DNA of 64,000 nt, taken from Azospirillum melinis (lineage in GTDB: Bacteria > Pseudomonadota > Alphaproteobacteria > Azospirillales > Azospirillaceae). This document shows, piece by piece, positions 20,574-29,995 of the stretch (positions within the stretch are counted from its first letter, which is position 1; every line of letters begins with the position of its first letter). The translations under genes were made by a program, and so were the position numbers. Below the pieces are notes generated by a model. That model worked only from the letters and a program-made list of their open reading frames with translations, had not been told where the DNA came from and did not search any database. The DNA is taken from contig NZ_WHOS01000020.1 of assembly GCF_013340935.1 (NCBI RefSeq), positions 1 to 64,000 of the forward strand, given 5' to 3'.

Positions 20574-20602
20574 TTGCCGGCGCGGGGCGGCGTATCCATA
20601 CT
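20574..20602 (+). promoter_or_regulatory. Candidate ubiG promoter
   Basis: TTGCCG (20574-20579) and CATACT (20597-20602) are spaced by 17 bases in the lysC/ubiG divergent gap and would give a leader of about 58 bases. The hexamers match consensus only moderately. Confidence 0.3.
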
Positions 20603-20666
20603 CCGTCGCTGGAAGCGAGGCAAGTTGCCCGCGCCCGTCCCGCCTCACAGTTTACGGATTTTCACC

Positions 20667-21449
20667 ATGACCGCCTCATCCTCCGCCTTCCCGCACGCGT
20701 CCGCAACCGCCCCGGCCGGCGGAACCGTGGATCCGGAGGATGTCGCCCGCTTCTCCGCCATCGCCGCCGAATGGTGGGATCCGGCCGGCAAGTTCAAGCC
20801 GCTGCACCGGCTGAACCCGCTGCGCCTGACCTACATCCGCGATGCGGTGTGCAAGCGGCTGGGCCGCGACCCGCTGGCACCGAACCCGCTGGCGGGCCTG
20901 CGCATCGTCGACATCGGCTGCGGCGGCGGCCTGCTGGCCGAACCGCTGGCGCGGATGGGCGCCACGGTGGTCGGGGTGGATGCGTCGGAGAAGAACATCA
21001 AGACCGCCGCCACCCACGCCGCCGAGACCGGCACGACGGTGGACTACCGCGCCACCACCGCCGAGGCCCTGGCGGCCAGCGGCGAAAAATTCGACGTGGT
21101 TCTGGCGATGGAGGTGATCGAGCATGTTGCCGACGTGCCGCTGTTCGTGAAGTCGCTGTCCGACCTGCTGGCGCCGGGCGGCTTGCTGTTCCTGGCGACG
21201 CTGAACCGCACGCCGAAGTCCTTCGCGCTCGCCATCGTCGGGGCGGAGTACATCCTGCGCTGGCTGCCGCGCGGCACCCACAACTGGCGCCAGTTCCTGC
21301 GCCCGTCCGAACTGAATGCCATCGTACGCCCGTATGGCCTGAGCGTACGCGACCTGACCGGCATCACGTACAACCCGCTGAGCGACGAGTTCCGACTGAA
21401 CGCGCGCGATCTGGACGTGAACTACATGGGCTGGGCCGAGCGGGGGTGA
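20667..21449 (+). CDS. ubiG: Ubiquinone biosynthesis O-methyltransferase UbiG
   Basis: UbiG performs the two O-methylations in ubiquinone synthesis (2-polyprenyl-6-hydroxyphenol and demethylubiquinol), using S-adenosylmethionine at the inner membrane. The 260-residue protein shows [18 protein letters not shown], the SAM motif [41 protein letters not shown] and the C-terminal NYMGWAER, all UbiG hallmarks. The frame is open far upstream antisense to lysC, but the ATG at 20667 matches family length. A ribosome binding site is not obvious. Single gene. Confidence 0.97.
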   Translation: MTASSSAFPHASATAPAGGTVDPEDVARFSAIAAEWWDPAGKFKPLHRLNPLRLTYIRDAVCKRLGRDPLAPNPLAGLRIVDIGCGGGLLAEPLARMGATVVGVDASEKNIKTAATHAAETGTTVDYRATTAEALAASGEKFDVVLAMEVIEHVADVPLFVKSLSDLLAPGGLLFLATLNRTPKSFALAIVGAEYILRWLPRGTHNWRQFLRPSELNAIVRPYGLSVRDLTGITYNPLSDEFRLNARDLDVNYMGWAERG

Positions 21450-21465
21450 GGGGCGCGGGCGCCAC

Positions 21466-22029
21466 TCAGTCCTCGTAAATTTCGTCCAACGGCAGAGAGA
21501 GGTCCAACGCGGCCAACATGACCGGACCGTCGCGCACGACATCGACGGTCCAACCGCTGCCGTCGCGGCGGTAGACCTCGACCAGACGCTCTCCCTGTGA
21601 CACCAGCACGATCTCGCGCAGGGACGGGATCTTTTGGTAGTTGGTCCGCTTCTCGCGGCGGTCGATGGCTTCGGTGCTGTCGGACAGCACCTCCACGACC
21701 AGAACCGGGTCCATGACCACATAGGGGTCGTCACCACCGGCACAGGTCGCAACGAGGTCGGGATAGTAGAAGGCGTTCGCCGCCTCGACCCGGACCTTCA
21801 CGTCATTGGCGTAAGCCTGGCATCCACGGGCGCGGGCGGCCTGCCGCAGGGTAACGAACAGGTTGCCGACGATGGTCGCGTGACGGCGGCTCGCCCCGAC
21901 CATGGCGAAGGTCTCGCCGTCCAGATATTCGTGGCGCACCTCAGCCGTCCGTTCGGCGGCAAGATAGTCCTGCGGCGTAATCCAGGGCTTGCGCGAGACG
22001 CCTGCCATGGCCTTGCCCCCGTCGGTCAT
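21466..22029 (-). CDS. Uma2-family (DUF820) PD-(D/E)XK-like protein
   Basis: The 187-residue protein has the Uma2/DUF820 layout: VRHEYLDGE with E34, a His at 50, YYPDLV with D91, VVEVLSDST with E113 and K127 in RREKRTNYQ. Together these make a restriction-endonuclease-like core. Biological roles are mostly unknown; the family is much expanded in cyanobacteria and planctomycetes. An alternative start is the Met at residue 8. It converges on ubiG with 16 bases between stops. GC is slightly below neighbours, and it may be an accessory insertion between ubiG and the ptsN operon terminator. Confidence 0.87.
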   Translation of the reverse strand: MTDGGKAMAGVSRKPWITPQDYLAAERTAEVRHEYLDGETFAMVGASRRHATIVGNLFVTLRQAARARGCQAYANDVKVRVEAANAFYYPDLVATCAGGDDPYVVMDPVLVVEVLSDSTEAIDRREKRTNYQKIPSLREIVLVSQGERLVEVYRRDGSGWTVDVVRDGPVMLAALDLSLPLDEIYED

Positions 22030-22092
22030 GTCTGCTCGCCCCAGTATACCAGCCCGCCGGCCTCACACCAATTGGTGCATCCGCCGCCAAAG

Positions 22093-22127
22093 AAAAAGGG
22101 CCGCGCACGAACGTGCAACGGCCCCTT
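22093..22127 (-). terminator. Rho-independent terminator of the rpoN-ptsN cluster
   Basis: On the minus strand GGGGCCG, with inner GCACG, pairs with CGTGC and CGGCCC and is followed by TTTTTCTTT. It lies 31 bases beyond the ptsN stop. Confidence 0.85.
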
Positions 22128-22157
22128 CAACATGCCTTTCCCCTCACCGGCGGCCCG

Positions 22158-22616
22158 TCAGTTGGACGGGCTCGGCTCGTGCTGGGTCAGGAGCGCGTAC
22201 ATCGCGTCGCCCGACTGGGCTCCACGCAGCTTCTCGCACATGGACTGGTCCCGCAGCAGGCGCGAGACGCGGGCAAGGGCCTTCAGATGATCGGCTCCCG
22301 CCTGTTCCGGGGCGAGAAGGAGAAAGATCAGGTCGACCGGCTGCTCATCGATCGCATCGAAATCGATGGGCCGCTCCACGCGGGCGAAGACGCCGTGGAC
22401 GCGGTCCAGGCTGGACAGCTTGCCGTGCGGGATGGCGATGCCATGGCCCACGCCGGTCGTGCCCAGCCTTTCGCGCTCCAGAAGCACGTCGAAGATCGCC
22501 CGCTCGTGCTGACCGGTCAGCTCGGACGCTTTGCGCGCCATCTCCTGCAGGGCCTGCTTCTTGTTGCCGGCCTTCAGGTTCGGGAGGATGGCGTGCGGAG
22601 AAATGAGGTCGAGCAT
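22158..22616 (-). CDS. ptsN: Nitrogen regulatory PTS EIIA component
   Basis: EIIA-Ntr accepts phosphate from NPr and regulates targets such as potassium transport and stringent-response enzymes. The 152-residue product is a complete PTS EIIA type-2 domain with phospho-accepting His64 in GIAIPHGK. It ends the rpoN-hpf-ptsN group, 34 bases after hpf, with a good terminator beyond. The phosphodonor EI-Ntr is encoded about 4 kb away (15796-18114); NPr is not in this window. Confidence 0.97.
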   Translation of the reverse strand: MLDLISPHAILPNLKAGNKKQALQEMARKASELTGQHERAIFDVLLERERLGTTGVGHGIAIPHGKLSSLDRVHGVFARVERPIDFDAIDEQPVDLIFLLLAPEQAGADHLKALARVSRLLRDQSMCEKLRGAQSGDAMYALLTQHEPSPSN

Positions 22617-22650
22617 GACGCTTCTTGACCAGCGAGACGGGTCGGCGCCG

Positions 22651-23241
22651 TCAGGCGCCGGCCTTCTCCGCCGGGTCGACCCAGCCGATGTTCCCGTCGG
22701 CGCGGCGATAGACCATGTTCAAACGGCCATGCGCACCGTTGTGGAACATCAGCGCCGGAGCCTGCGCCAGCTCCAAGCGCATAACCGCCTCGCTGACCGA
22801 CAGGGTGGCGATGCTCGTCTCCATCTCGGCGACGACCATCGGGTTGGCGGCGCCGTCGGCGGCAGCCTCGACCTCGTCGTGATGCTCTTCGGTCTCGGCT
22901 TCCAGCACCCGGTAGCTCGCCGGGACGGCGGCGCCGTTCTCGGCCGCGTGGTGGTCGCGCAGGCGGCGCTTGTAGCGGCGCAGGCGCTTGGCCAGCTTCT
23001 CGCAGGCGATGTCGAAGGCCGGATAGGGTTCGGTGGCGTCGCCGGCGCTCTGCAGGACGATCCCGCGGCCCACATGGGCCTGGATGTCGGCCTTGTAGAG
23101 GTGCGCGTCCTTGGTCAGGATCACGTTCGCCTCGATCGGCTTGTCGAAGTACTTGCCGACCACGGCGTTCAGGCTATCGGCCACATGGGTGCGCAGAGCA
23201 TCACCCACATCGAGCTGCTTGCCTTTGACGGAGAGTTGCAT
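22651..23241 (-). CDS. hpf: Long-form ribosome hibernation-promoting factor
   Basis: HPF binds the 30S decoding region and, in its long form, drives 100S ribosome dimerisation in stationary phase. The 196-residue product has the N-terminal S30AE domain (MQLSVKGKQLDVGDALRTHV through RLRRYKRRLRDHH, about 1-100) and a C-terminal dimerisation domain (about 135-196, ending in VYRRADGNIGWVDPAE), joined by an acidic linker. The ATG at 23241 matches the family start, 15 codons inside the longest open frame. It lies between rpoN and ptsN, as in most proteobacteria, with a 152-base gap after rpoN that could hold an extra promoter. Confidence 0.95.
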   Translation of the reverse strand: MQLSVKGKQLDVGDALRTHVADSLNAVVGKYFDKPIEANVILTKDAHLYKADIQAHVGRGIVLQSAGDATEPYPAFDIACEKLAKRLRRYKRRLRDHHAAENGAAVPASYRVLEAETEEHHDEVEAAADGAANPMVVAEMETSIATLSVSEAVMRLELAQAPALMFHNGAHGRLNMVYRRADGNIGWVDPAEKAGA

Positions 23242-23393
23242 GGTGGAACGTTTCCAATATTGGTCCGCTGGGGACGGTGTAGACACGACGTTCTAAGATG
23301 CCGGGTTCGAAGATGCTGATCCGCCGCATGCGGGCCGGGACGATAGGCAAGGGTCACCGGACTGTCAATCGAGCCCTCCCCCGCCCGAACCGC

Positions 23394-25010
23394 TTACATG
23401 CGTGACATCTTGGCACGGCGTCGCTGCACCGATGACGGTATTTTCATCGCTTCACGATACTTCGCGACCGTCCTTCGCGCAATGTCGATCCCTTCCGCAC
23501 GGAGAATCTCCACCAGTTTGTCGTCGGACAGCACATCGTCCGGCTTCTCGGCATCGATCATGGTTTTGATGCGGTGCCGAACCGCTTCTGCGGAATGGGA
23601 CGCCTGTCCGTCCGCACCCTGGATTGCGGAAGTGAAGAAGTATTTCAGCTCGAAGACGCCGCGCGGGGTCGCCATGAACTTGTTGGTGGTGACGCGACTG
23701 ACTGTGCTTTCATGCATGCCGATGGCCTCCGCGATGTCACGCAGGATCAGCGGTCGCAGGTGCGAGACGCCATGGATGAAGAACGCATCCTGCTGGCGGA
23801 TGATCTCGCTCGCCACCTTCAAAATAGTGGTGGCGCGCTGGTGCAGTGACTTGACCAGCCAGTTGGCCGACTGGAACCGCTCGGAGATGTATTCCTTGTC
23901 GGCCTTGTTGCGGGCGCTGTCGGAGATGCGGGCGAAATAGCGGTGGTTGACCAGCACCCGCGGCAGCGTGTCCGGGTTCAGGTCGATCAGCCAGCCGCCG
24001 CCGGGATTGGCGCGCATCAGGATGTCGGGGGTGACCAGCTGGGCCGGGGTATGGTCGAAAGCCAGCGCCGGCTTCGGGTTCAGCTTGCGGATGTCGACGA
24101 CCATGTCGGCGACATCCTCGGCATCGACGCCGCAGACCTTCATGATGGCCGGCAGGTTGCGCGCAGCCAGAAGCTCCAGATTGTCGAGCAGCGCCGCCAT
24201 CGCCGGGTCGAGCCGGTTCTTCTCGCGCAGCTGGATGGCGAGGCATTCCTTCAGCGAGCGGGCGAAGATGCCGGGCGGGTCGAAGCGCTGGCAGGCGGCC
24301 AGCACCCGCTCCACCCGCTCGGCGCCGCAGCCGAGCTGCTCGGCCATCGCCTGGGCGTCGAAGCCGATCAGCCAGCCGGCCTCGTCCAGCATGTCGATCA
24401 GGGCCAGCCCGATCAACTGGTCGCCCAGGTCGGGCAGGTCGATCTTCAGCTGTTCGGTCAAATGGTCGCGGAGGTTCTTCTCGCTGGTCAGCGTCGCTTC
24501 GAGGTTGCTGTCGTCATCCTCGAAGCCGCTGCGGCCGCCGCGCTCGCCATAGGAGCCATAGACCTCGCTGCCGCCGTCCGAGCCGTCGGAAAAGCGGTCG
24601 TCGCCATAGACATTCTCGAAATCGGTGTCGAGCGGCGACTCCGACGAGGAGGCCATCGTGTCCGACGAGGTCATCTCCACCGTGTCGCGGGTGCGCCCGT
24701 CGCCCATCGGCAGGGCCGGCCCGTCGTCGCGGCCGTTCAGCCCATCGGCGCTGAGGCCGTTCGCCTCCATGCCGCCGGGGCCGTCCAGCCCGCCCGGCGC
24801 CTCGCCGCCGGCACCGTCGCCCACCGGGTCGCTGCCGCCGTCGGCCGATCCGCCGTCACGCTCCAGCAGCGGGTTCTGCTCGATCTCGCGGTCGACGAAG
24901 TCCGACAGTTCGATGTTCGACAGTTGCAGCAGCTTGATGGCCTGCTGCAACTGCGGCGTCATCACCAGGGTCTGGGCTTGTCGAAGGTCGAGACGTTGAG
25001 CAAGCGCCAT
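23394..25010 (-). CDS. rpoN: RNA polymerase sigma-54 factor
   Basis: Sigma-54 directs transcription from -24/-12 promoters with NtrC-type activators and controls nitrogen fixation and assimilation in diazotrophs. The 538-residue protein shows region I (glutamine- and leucine-rich, LRQAQTLVMTPQLQQA), an unusually long acidic Gly/Ser/Asp-rich region II (about 55-165), the core-binding part, the helix-turn-helix ESTVSRVTTNKF and the RpoN box ARRTVAKYRE at 511-520. The lptB stop is 33 bases upstream, so rpoN is likely expressed from the lpt cluster as well as locally. Confidence 0.98.
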   Translation of the reverse strand: MALAQRLDLRQAQTLVMTPQLQQAIKLLQLSNIELSDFVDREIEQNPLLERDGGSADGGSDPVGDGAGGEAPGGLDGPGGMEANGLSADGLNGRDDGPALPMGDGRTRDTVEMTSSDTMASSSESPLDTDFENVYGDDRFSDGSDGGSEVYGSYGERGGRSGFEDDDSNLEATLTSEKNLRDHLTEQLKIDLPDLGDQLIGLALIDMLDEAGWLIGFDAQAMAEQLGCGAERVERVLAACQRFDPPGIFARSLKECLAIQLREKNRLDPAMAALLDNLELLAARNLPAIMKVCGVDAEDVADMVVDIRKLNPKPALAFDHTPAQLVTPDILMRANPGGGWLIDLNPDTLPRVLVNHRYFARISDSARNKADKEYISERFQSANWLVKSLHQRATTILKVASEIIRQQDAFFIHGVSHLRPLILRDIAEAIGMHESTVSRVTTNKFMATPRGVFELKYFFTSAIQGADGQASHSAEAVRHRIKTMIDAEKPDDVLSDDKLVEILRAEGIDIARRTVAKYREAMKIPSSVQRRRAKMSRM

Positions 25011-25043
25011 GGCTGTGGAACCGGGACCAGTGGAAACGGAGGG

Positions 25044-25831
<788 letters not shown>

Positions 25832-25835
<4 letters not shown>

Positions 25836-26701
25836 TGCTTCTTGCCCGCAGGCGCGCCGGGCCCGTTCTTCTCGCCCGGAATCAGCAGGCCGCTGACCCG
25901 GCCGCCGGCGTCGCGGCCGGCGATGACGCGGTTGATCTTGGTGTTCATGTTCATCTCGGCGGCTTCGCCGTTCAGCTGGTTGTCGCCGCGGGTGATCTTC
26001 ACGTTGCCGATCAGCACCGCGACATTGTCGGCGACCGAATAGACCAGCTTTTCGGACAGCGCCACGTCGGTGGGGGTGGTGACGACGATGTTGCCGGAGC
26101 CGTCGATCCGCTCCATCTGGGTGGTGCCGTCCGGCATCTTCTTGAGCCGGCCGATCAGCACGTCGGCGCGCAGCCGGTCGTTGCCGCGCACCGCCACCGC
26201 GTCGCCGCGCGCCACGGTCAGGTCCTGCGCCTCGTAATATTCCAGGCTGTCGCGGGCGGTGACCACGTCCTTGTTGGTGATCAGCTTCAGATCCCGGCCG
26301 GTGACGACCGCCACCTGCTTGTCGACGTCATAGACACCATGGTCGCCATAGACCTGCTGGTTCGGGCTGACGATGCGGACATTGCCGTCGGCCACCAGCT
26401 GGAACACCTCGTTGCCCTTGCCGGGAACCTCGCGGTAATAGGCGGTCAGCACGTCGGCGAAGACGGTCGAGTCGTTGCGCTTGGCCGACGCGTTGCCGCG
26501 CGCCACATAGGCGCGGACGTCCTGGTGCCATTCGATCGCCTGGTCGGCGTTGATCTCCACCGGCTGCTTGCCGCCCATGCCGGGCAGCCCCTGGGCGTAA
26601 GCGGGAGAAGCGAAAGCGAAAAACCCGCCGGCCAGGATGGCCGACAGGGTCAGGGCAATACGAAATGGGGCGGTACGGACTGGCGACCGTTTGGACGTCA
26701 C
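25832..26701 (-). CDS. lptA: Periplasmic LPS transport protein LptA
   Basis: LptA forms the beta-jellyroll bridge carrying LPS across the periplasm between LptC and LptD. The 289-residue product has a signal peptide (MTSKRSPVRTAPFRIAL, then ILAGGFFAFASPAYA, cleavage near residue 36) and OstA-type repeats such as PVEINADQAIEWHQD and NGEAAEMNMNT. It is longer than the E. coli protein by about 100 residues, which is common in alphaproteobacteria. Start and stop both overlap neighbours by 4 bases (lptC upstream, lptB downstream). Confidence 0.93.
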
Positions 26702-27543
26702 GGCTTCTTGCTCCCGGGGCGCTCGGCGGCCTGAACCTCGGCCTTCGACTGGTTGAGGAAGACGACATTCTTGCCGCGGTCCGTCATGCGGAAGCCGATG
26801 GCGTTGATCTCGCCCTGCGGACCCTGGCCGGTCACCGCCTTGTCGCCCCAGGCATTGCCCTTGCGGATGTCGGCCTCGGCCTCGCTGGTGGTGAACTCGT
26901 TGCCGTCGTCGCGCAGCACATGCACGTTGCCGCGCATCAGCAGGATGCCGGTGCTCTGGTTGTACCAGCCCTTGTCGGACCGCATGGTCACCCAGGTGCC
27001 GGTGGTCTCGGTCATCTCCGCCTGCGGATCGTCCAGCAGGACGATGTCGGGCTGGTCGGCCGACTTGTCGGCCTTGGCCGCCACCAGCGAGAAGGGCTGG
27101 TTGTGTTCGTCCAGGCTGAAATAGCGCGGCTTCAGCATCTCGCTCTGCCCGGCGTCGGCGGTGACGCGGGCGCTCTGCGGGCTGTTCAGCGACGGCCAGG
27201 CGGCCAGCAGGGCCACCATCGCCAGCGCCGCCGCCGGCAGCACGAACTTCATTGCGGAAACGAAACGGCTGTAGACCCGGCTGACCGGACGGGTGTCGCG
27301 CCGCCGGTGCGCCCGCAGAGCCGCCGGCGGTTCGGCAGCGGCCGGCACGTGGCGGTTCGGCCCATCGGCGGACAGGCCGCCGATGGAGGTCCGCCCGGCG
27401 CTGGGGGCGGGGGCGGTGCGGCCGGCTGTCGTACGATCAGGGCTGCGCAGGTCGTCCAGGCTCAAATCTTCGTCCCTCCGGCTCGGCGCTTGGCTTCCAT
27501 CATGGACAGAACAATCGTCAGGCCGCACCGGCGCGCAGGACAT
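26698..27543 (-). CDS. lptC: LPS export protein LptC with long cytoplasmic N-terminus
   Basis: LptC is the bitopic inner-membrane protein that passes LPS from LptBFG to LptA. Here a single membrane segment (FVLPAAALAMVALLAAWPSL, around residues 99-118) precedes a periplasmic LptC jellyroll, ending VVFLNQSKAEVQA. The stated start gives 281 residues with about 95 Pro/Arg/Asp-rich residues before the membrane segment, where the family usually has fewer than 20, and it overlaps the kdsD 3' end by 26 bases. A later start near RPVSRVYSRFVSAMKF is possible. The stop overlaps lptA by 4 bases. Confidence 0.85.
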   Translation of the reverse strand: MSCAPVRPDDCSVHDGSQAPSRRDEDLSLDDLRSPDRTTAGRTAPAPSAGRTSIGGLSADGPNRHVPAAAEPPAALRAHRRRDTRPVSRVYSRFVSAMKFVLPAAALAMVALLAAWPSLNSPQSARVTADAGQSEMLKPRYFSLDEHNQPFSLVAAKADKSADQPDIVLLDDPQAEMTETTGTWVTMRSDKGWYNQSTGILLMRGNVHVLRDDGNEFTTSEAEADIRKGNAWGDKAVTGQGPQGEINAIGFRMTDRGKNVVFLNQSKAEVQAAERPGSKKP

Positions 27544-28558
27544 CGTGGATGTGCACGATGCCGAGCGGCCGGTCGGCCTCGATCACGAACAGGGTGGTGA
27601 TCTTCTTGTCGTTCATCTCGCGCAGCGCCTCGACGATCAACGCCTTGGGGCGGATGGTCTTGGGCCGCGGCGACATGATGCTGTCCGCGCGTTCCGCCAG
27701 AAGCTCCGGCGTCAGATGACGGCGCAGGTCGCCGTCGGTGATGATCCCGACCAGCGCCCCGGCATCGTCGGTCACCCCGACGCAGCCCAGCCGCTTGGCC
27801 GTCATCTCGAAGATGACGTCGGACAGCGGCGAGTCAAGACGGCACAGGGGCAAATCCGCGCCCTTGTGCATGATGTCGGTGACCTTCAGCAATGCGCGGC
27901 CCAACTGGCCGCCGGGGTGGAACTCGCGGAAATCGGCGGCGGAGAAGCCGCGCCGTTCCAGCAGAGCCACCGCCAGCGCATCGCCCAGCGCCAGCATCAT
28001 GGTGGTGGAGGTGGTGGGCGCCAGCCCCAGCGGGCAGGCTTCCGGCTCCGGCGGGATGACCAGCGCCACGTCGGACTGCTCGGCCAGGGCGGAGGCGGCA
28101 CGCCGCGTCATGCCGATCAGCGGAATGCCGAAGCGGCGGGTGTAGGCGATGATGTCCGCCAGCTCGTGCGTCTCGCCGGAGTTGGACAGAGCCACCACCG
28201 CGTCGATCCTGGCGATCATGCCGAGGTCGCCGTGGCTCGCCTCGCCCGGATGGACGAAGAAGGCCGGCGTGCCGGTCGAGGCCATGGTGGCGGCGATCTT
28301 GCGGGCGACATGGCCCGACTTGCCCATGCCGGTGACGATCACGCGGCCTTCGATGCCCTGCAGGATGTCGAGCGCCCGCAGGAACTCGCCGTCGAGGCTG
28401 CCGGCCAGCGCCAACAGCGCATCGGCCTCGGTCCGCAGGACGCGGGTGGCGCAGGCGAGATCGCGGTTCTCCACCGGGCTGGACCCGGTCGAGGTGGCGG
28501 CGCTGTCGGTCAGGCTGCCGGACAGGTTGGACGTGATAACACTGGTCAAGGCTGTCAT
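27518..28558 (-). CDS. kdsD: Arabinose-5-phosphate isomerase (KdsD/KpsF family)
   Basis: This enzyme converts ribulose-5-phosphate to arabinose-5-phosphate, the first step to Kdo for LPS inner core. The product (about 346 residues) has an N-terminal SIS domain with VTGMGKSGHVARKIAATM, PGEASHGDLG and ALSNSGET, then two CBS domains (ADLPLCRLDSPLSDVIFEM and DSIMSPRPKTI onward). Start is chosen between the ATGs at 28558 and 28567; GGAAGG lies just before the first. The frame stays open further upstream toward the palindromic repeat without family similarity. It precedes lptC in an LPS-assembly cluster. Confidence 0.93.
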   Translation of the reverse strand: MTALTSVITSNLSGSLTDSAATSTGSSPVENRDLACATRVLRTEADALLALAGSLDGEFLRALDILQGIEGRVIVTGMGKSGHVARKIAATMASTGTPAFFVHPGEASHGDLGMIARIDAVVALSNSGETHELADIIAYTRRFGIPLIGMTRRAASALAEQSDVALVIPPEPEACPLGLAPTTSTTMMLALGDALAVALLERRGFSAADFREFHPGGQLGRALLKVTDIMHKGADLPLCRLDSPLSDVIFEMTAKRLGCVGVTDDAGALVGIITDGDLRRHLTPELLAERADSIMSPRPKTIRPKALIVEALREMNDKKITTLFVIEADRPLGIVHIHDVLRAGAA

Positions 28559-28705
28559 GCCTTCCATTTCGCAAGGCCCGGCGATGGGCCGTTCACAAAC
28601 GCGGCGCCTGCCCGGAGGACTCCCGGCAGGCGCGTCTTGCAGTATGCCCACCGGCGGACGCCGGGTCAAATCCACGCCCGGTCAGGGGGCGGGGTGCGTG
28701 CAGTT

Positions 28706-28857
28706 CCCTCTCCCGCCCCGGGAGAGGGAAGGGGCCCACCGCAAAGCGGTGGGAAGGGTGAGGGGGAGCGCAAGGAACCATGCGGTTCGGGCTCCTTGGA
28801 TCACCCCTCACCCTCCCCACGTCGTGGGTCCCCTCCCTCTCCCGGGACGGGAGAGGG
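28706..28857. repeat. Nested palindromic intergenic repeat, copy 2
   Basis: Same architecture as 35-190: terminal blocks CCCTCTCCCG...CGGGAGAGGG at both ends, internal GGGAAGGGTGAGG facing CCTCACCCTCCCC, and small loop hairpins that differ in sequence from copy 1 (CACCGCAAAGCGGTG here). It fills the rnd-kdsD gap. Conserved stems with divergent loops point to selection on, or mobility by, the folded form. Confidence 0.8.
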
Positions 28858-28872
28858 CGATGATTTAGAGTG

Positions 28873-29499
28873 TCAGTGCGCCAAAATGTCCGGGGTTTCC
28901 CAGCCGCCGAGGTCCAGCTCGCCGCGGGCGGGCAGGAAGTCGAAGCAGGCCTGCGCCAGATGGGTGCGGCCCTCGCGCGCCAGCATGACGTCCAGCTTCG
29001 CCTTCAGGTCGTGCAGGTGCAGCACGTCCGACGCGGCGTACTTCATCTGGTCGGTGGTCAGCTCGGGCGCGCCCCAGTCGGAGGACTGCTGCTGCTTGGA
29101 GATCTCAACGCCCAGCAGATCCTTGCACAGATCCTTCAGGCCATGGCGGTCGGTGAAGGTGCGGACCAGCTTGGAGGCCACCTTGGTGCAGTAGACCGGC
29201 TGGCAGCCGACGCCCAGATAGGCCTTCATCACCGCCACGTCGAAACGGGCGAAGTGGAACAGCTTGGTCACGGCGGGATCGGTCAGCAGGCGCTTCAGGT
29301 TCGGCGCCTCGTACTGGCCGGGGCGGAACTGCACCAGATGGACGGCACCGTCGCCGGCCGACAGCTGCACCAGGCAGAGGCGGTCGCGGTGGGGGTTCAG
29401 CCCCATGGTCTCGGTGTCGATGGCGACGCAGTTGTCGCGGGCGCCGGCGCCGAGGTCGAGGCCGTCGGGGAGGTCGCCGTCATGAAGGTCGATGGGCAT
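28873..29499 (-). CDS. rnd: Ribonuclease D-type 3'-5' exonuclease
   Basis: The 208-residue protein consists only of the DEDDy exonuclease domain: AIDTET with D28 and E30, HFARFDVAVM and the C-terminal KYAASDVLHLHDL with the catalytic Tyr and Asp. It lacks the HRDC domain of E. coli RNase D, as is usual for the alphaproteobacterial form. Likely role: 3' trimming of tRNA or other small RNA. It is the first gene of the minus-strand LPS cluster, separated from kdsD by the repeat, and a tRNA gene lies 122 bases upstream. Confidence 0.92.
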   Translation of the reverse strand: MPIDLHDGDLPDGLDLGAGARDNCVAIDTETMGLNPHRDRLCLVQLSAGDGAVHLVQFRPGQYEAPNLKRLLTDPAVTKLFHFARFDVAVMKAYLGVGCQPVYCTKVASKLVRTFTDRHGLKDLCKDLLGVEISKQQQSSDWGAPELTTDQMKYAASDVLHLHDLKAKLDVMLAREGRTHLAQACFDFLPARGELDLGGWETPDILAH

Positions 29500-29620
29500 G
29501 GTCGCGTCCCGGGGTGGTCAGGCCCCCGGCCATGGACCCTAGAAACGACGAACGCCGCTCTGCACGTCCTCCTTCTCAATCGAAGGAGCTGTGCATGCGG
29601 CGCAGCCGGGTAGAAAGAAA

Positions 29621-29707
29621 TGGTGCCCAGGAGAAGACTCGAACTTCCACGACATTTCTGCCACAGGTACCTGAAACCTGCGCGTCTACCAATTCCGCCA
29701 CCTGGGC
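29621..29707 (-). tRNA. tRNA-Leu (anticodon CAG)
   Basis: Minus-strand reading starts GCCCAGGTGGCGGAATTGG and ends CCTGGGC-ACCA, with a 7-bp acceptor stem and an encoded CCA. The anticodon stem CAGGT/ACCTG closes the loop TTCAGGT, giving anticodon CAG. A long variable arm (TGGCAGAAATGTCGT) marks class II. GTTCGAGTC is the T loop. Total 87 bases. Confidence 0.97.
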
Positions 29708-29730
29708 TCGGTGCTCGGTGTGTGGGCGGT

Positions 29731-29759
29731 TGTTTAATGATCCTTCCGGGGGGCGTCAA
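29731..29759 (-). promoter_or_regulatory. Promoter of tRNA-Leu
   Basis: On the minus strand, TTGACG (29759-29754) and TAAACA (29736-29731) are 17 bases apart, which places the start about 17 bases before the mature tRNA 5' end. The rest of the 29708-29995 gap holds no other clear signal. Confidence 0.5.
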
Positions 29760-29995
29760 CAGCTTTTTTCCGAGCCATTCATTTTTTTGCCGCATCGCGG
29801 ATTTTCGCCGGATTTTCCCGGGGCGGTCCCGGCCGCGGCGATGCAGTCCCTAGATTGGGCGCGGTCCATTCGCTATAAGCATGGCCGCAGTTCCAGCAGT
29901 CCTTTATGGCGACACACAGTCGGACGACGCGCGGGGGCGCGCGCTGAAAGCGCGAAGACCCCGGTTTCGGCGCGCAACGGCACGGGAGACGGTCG

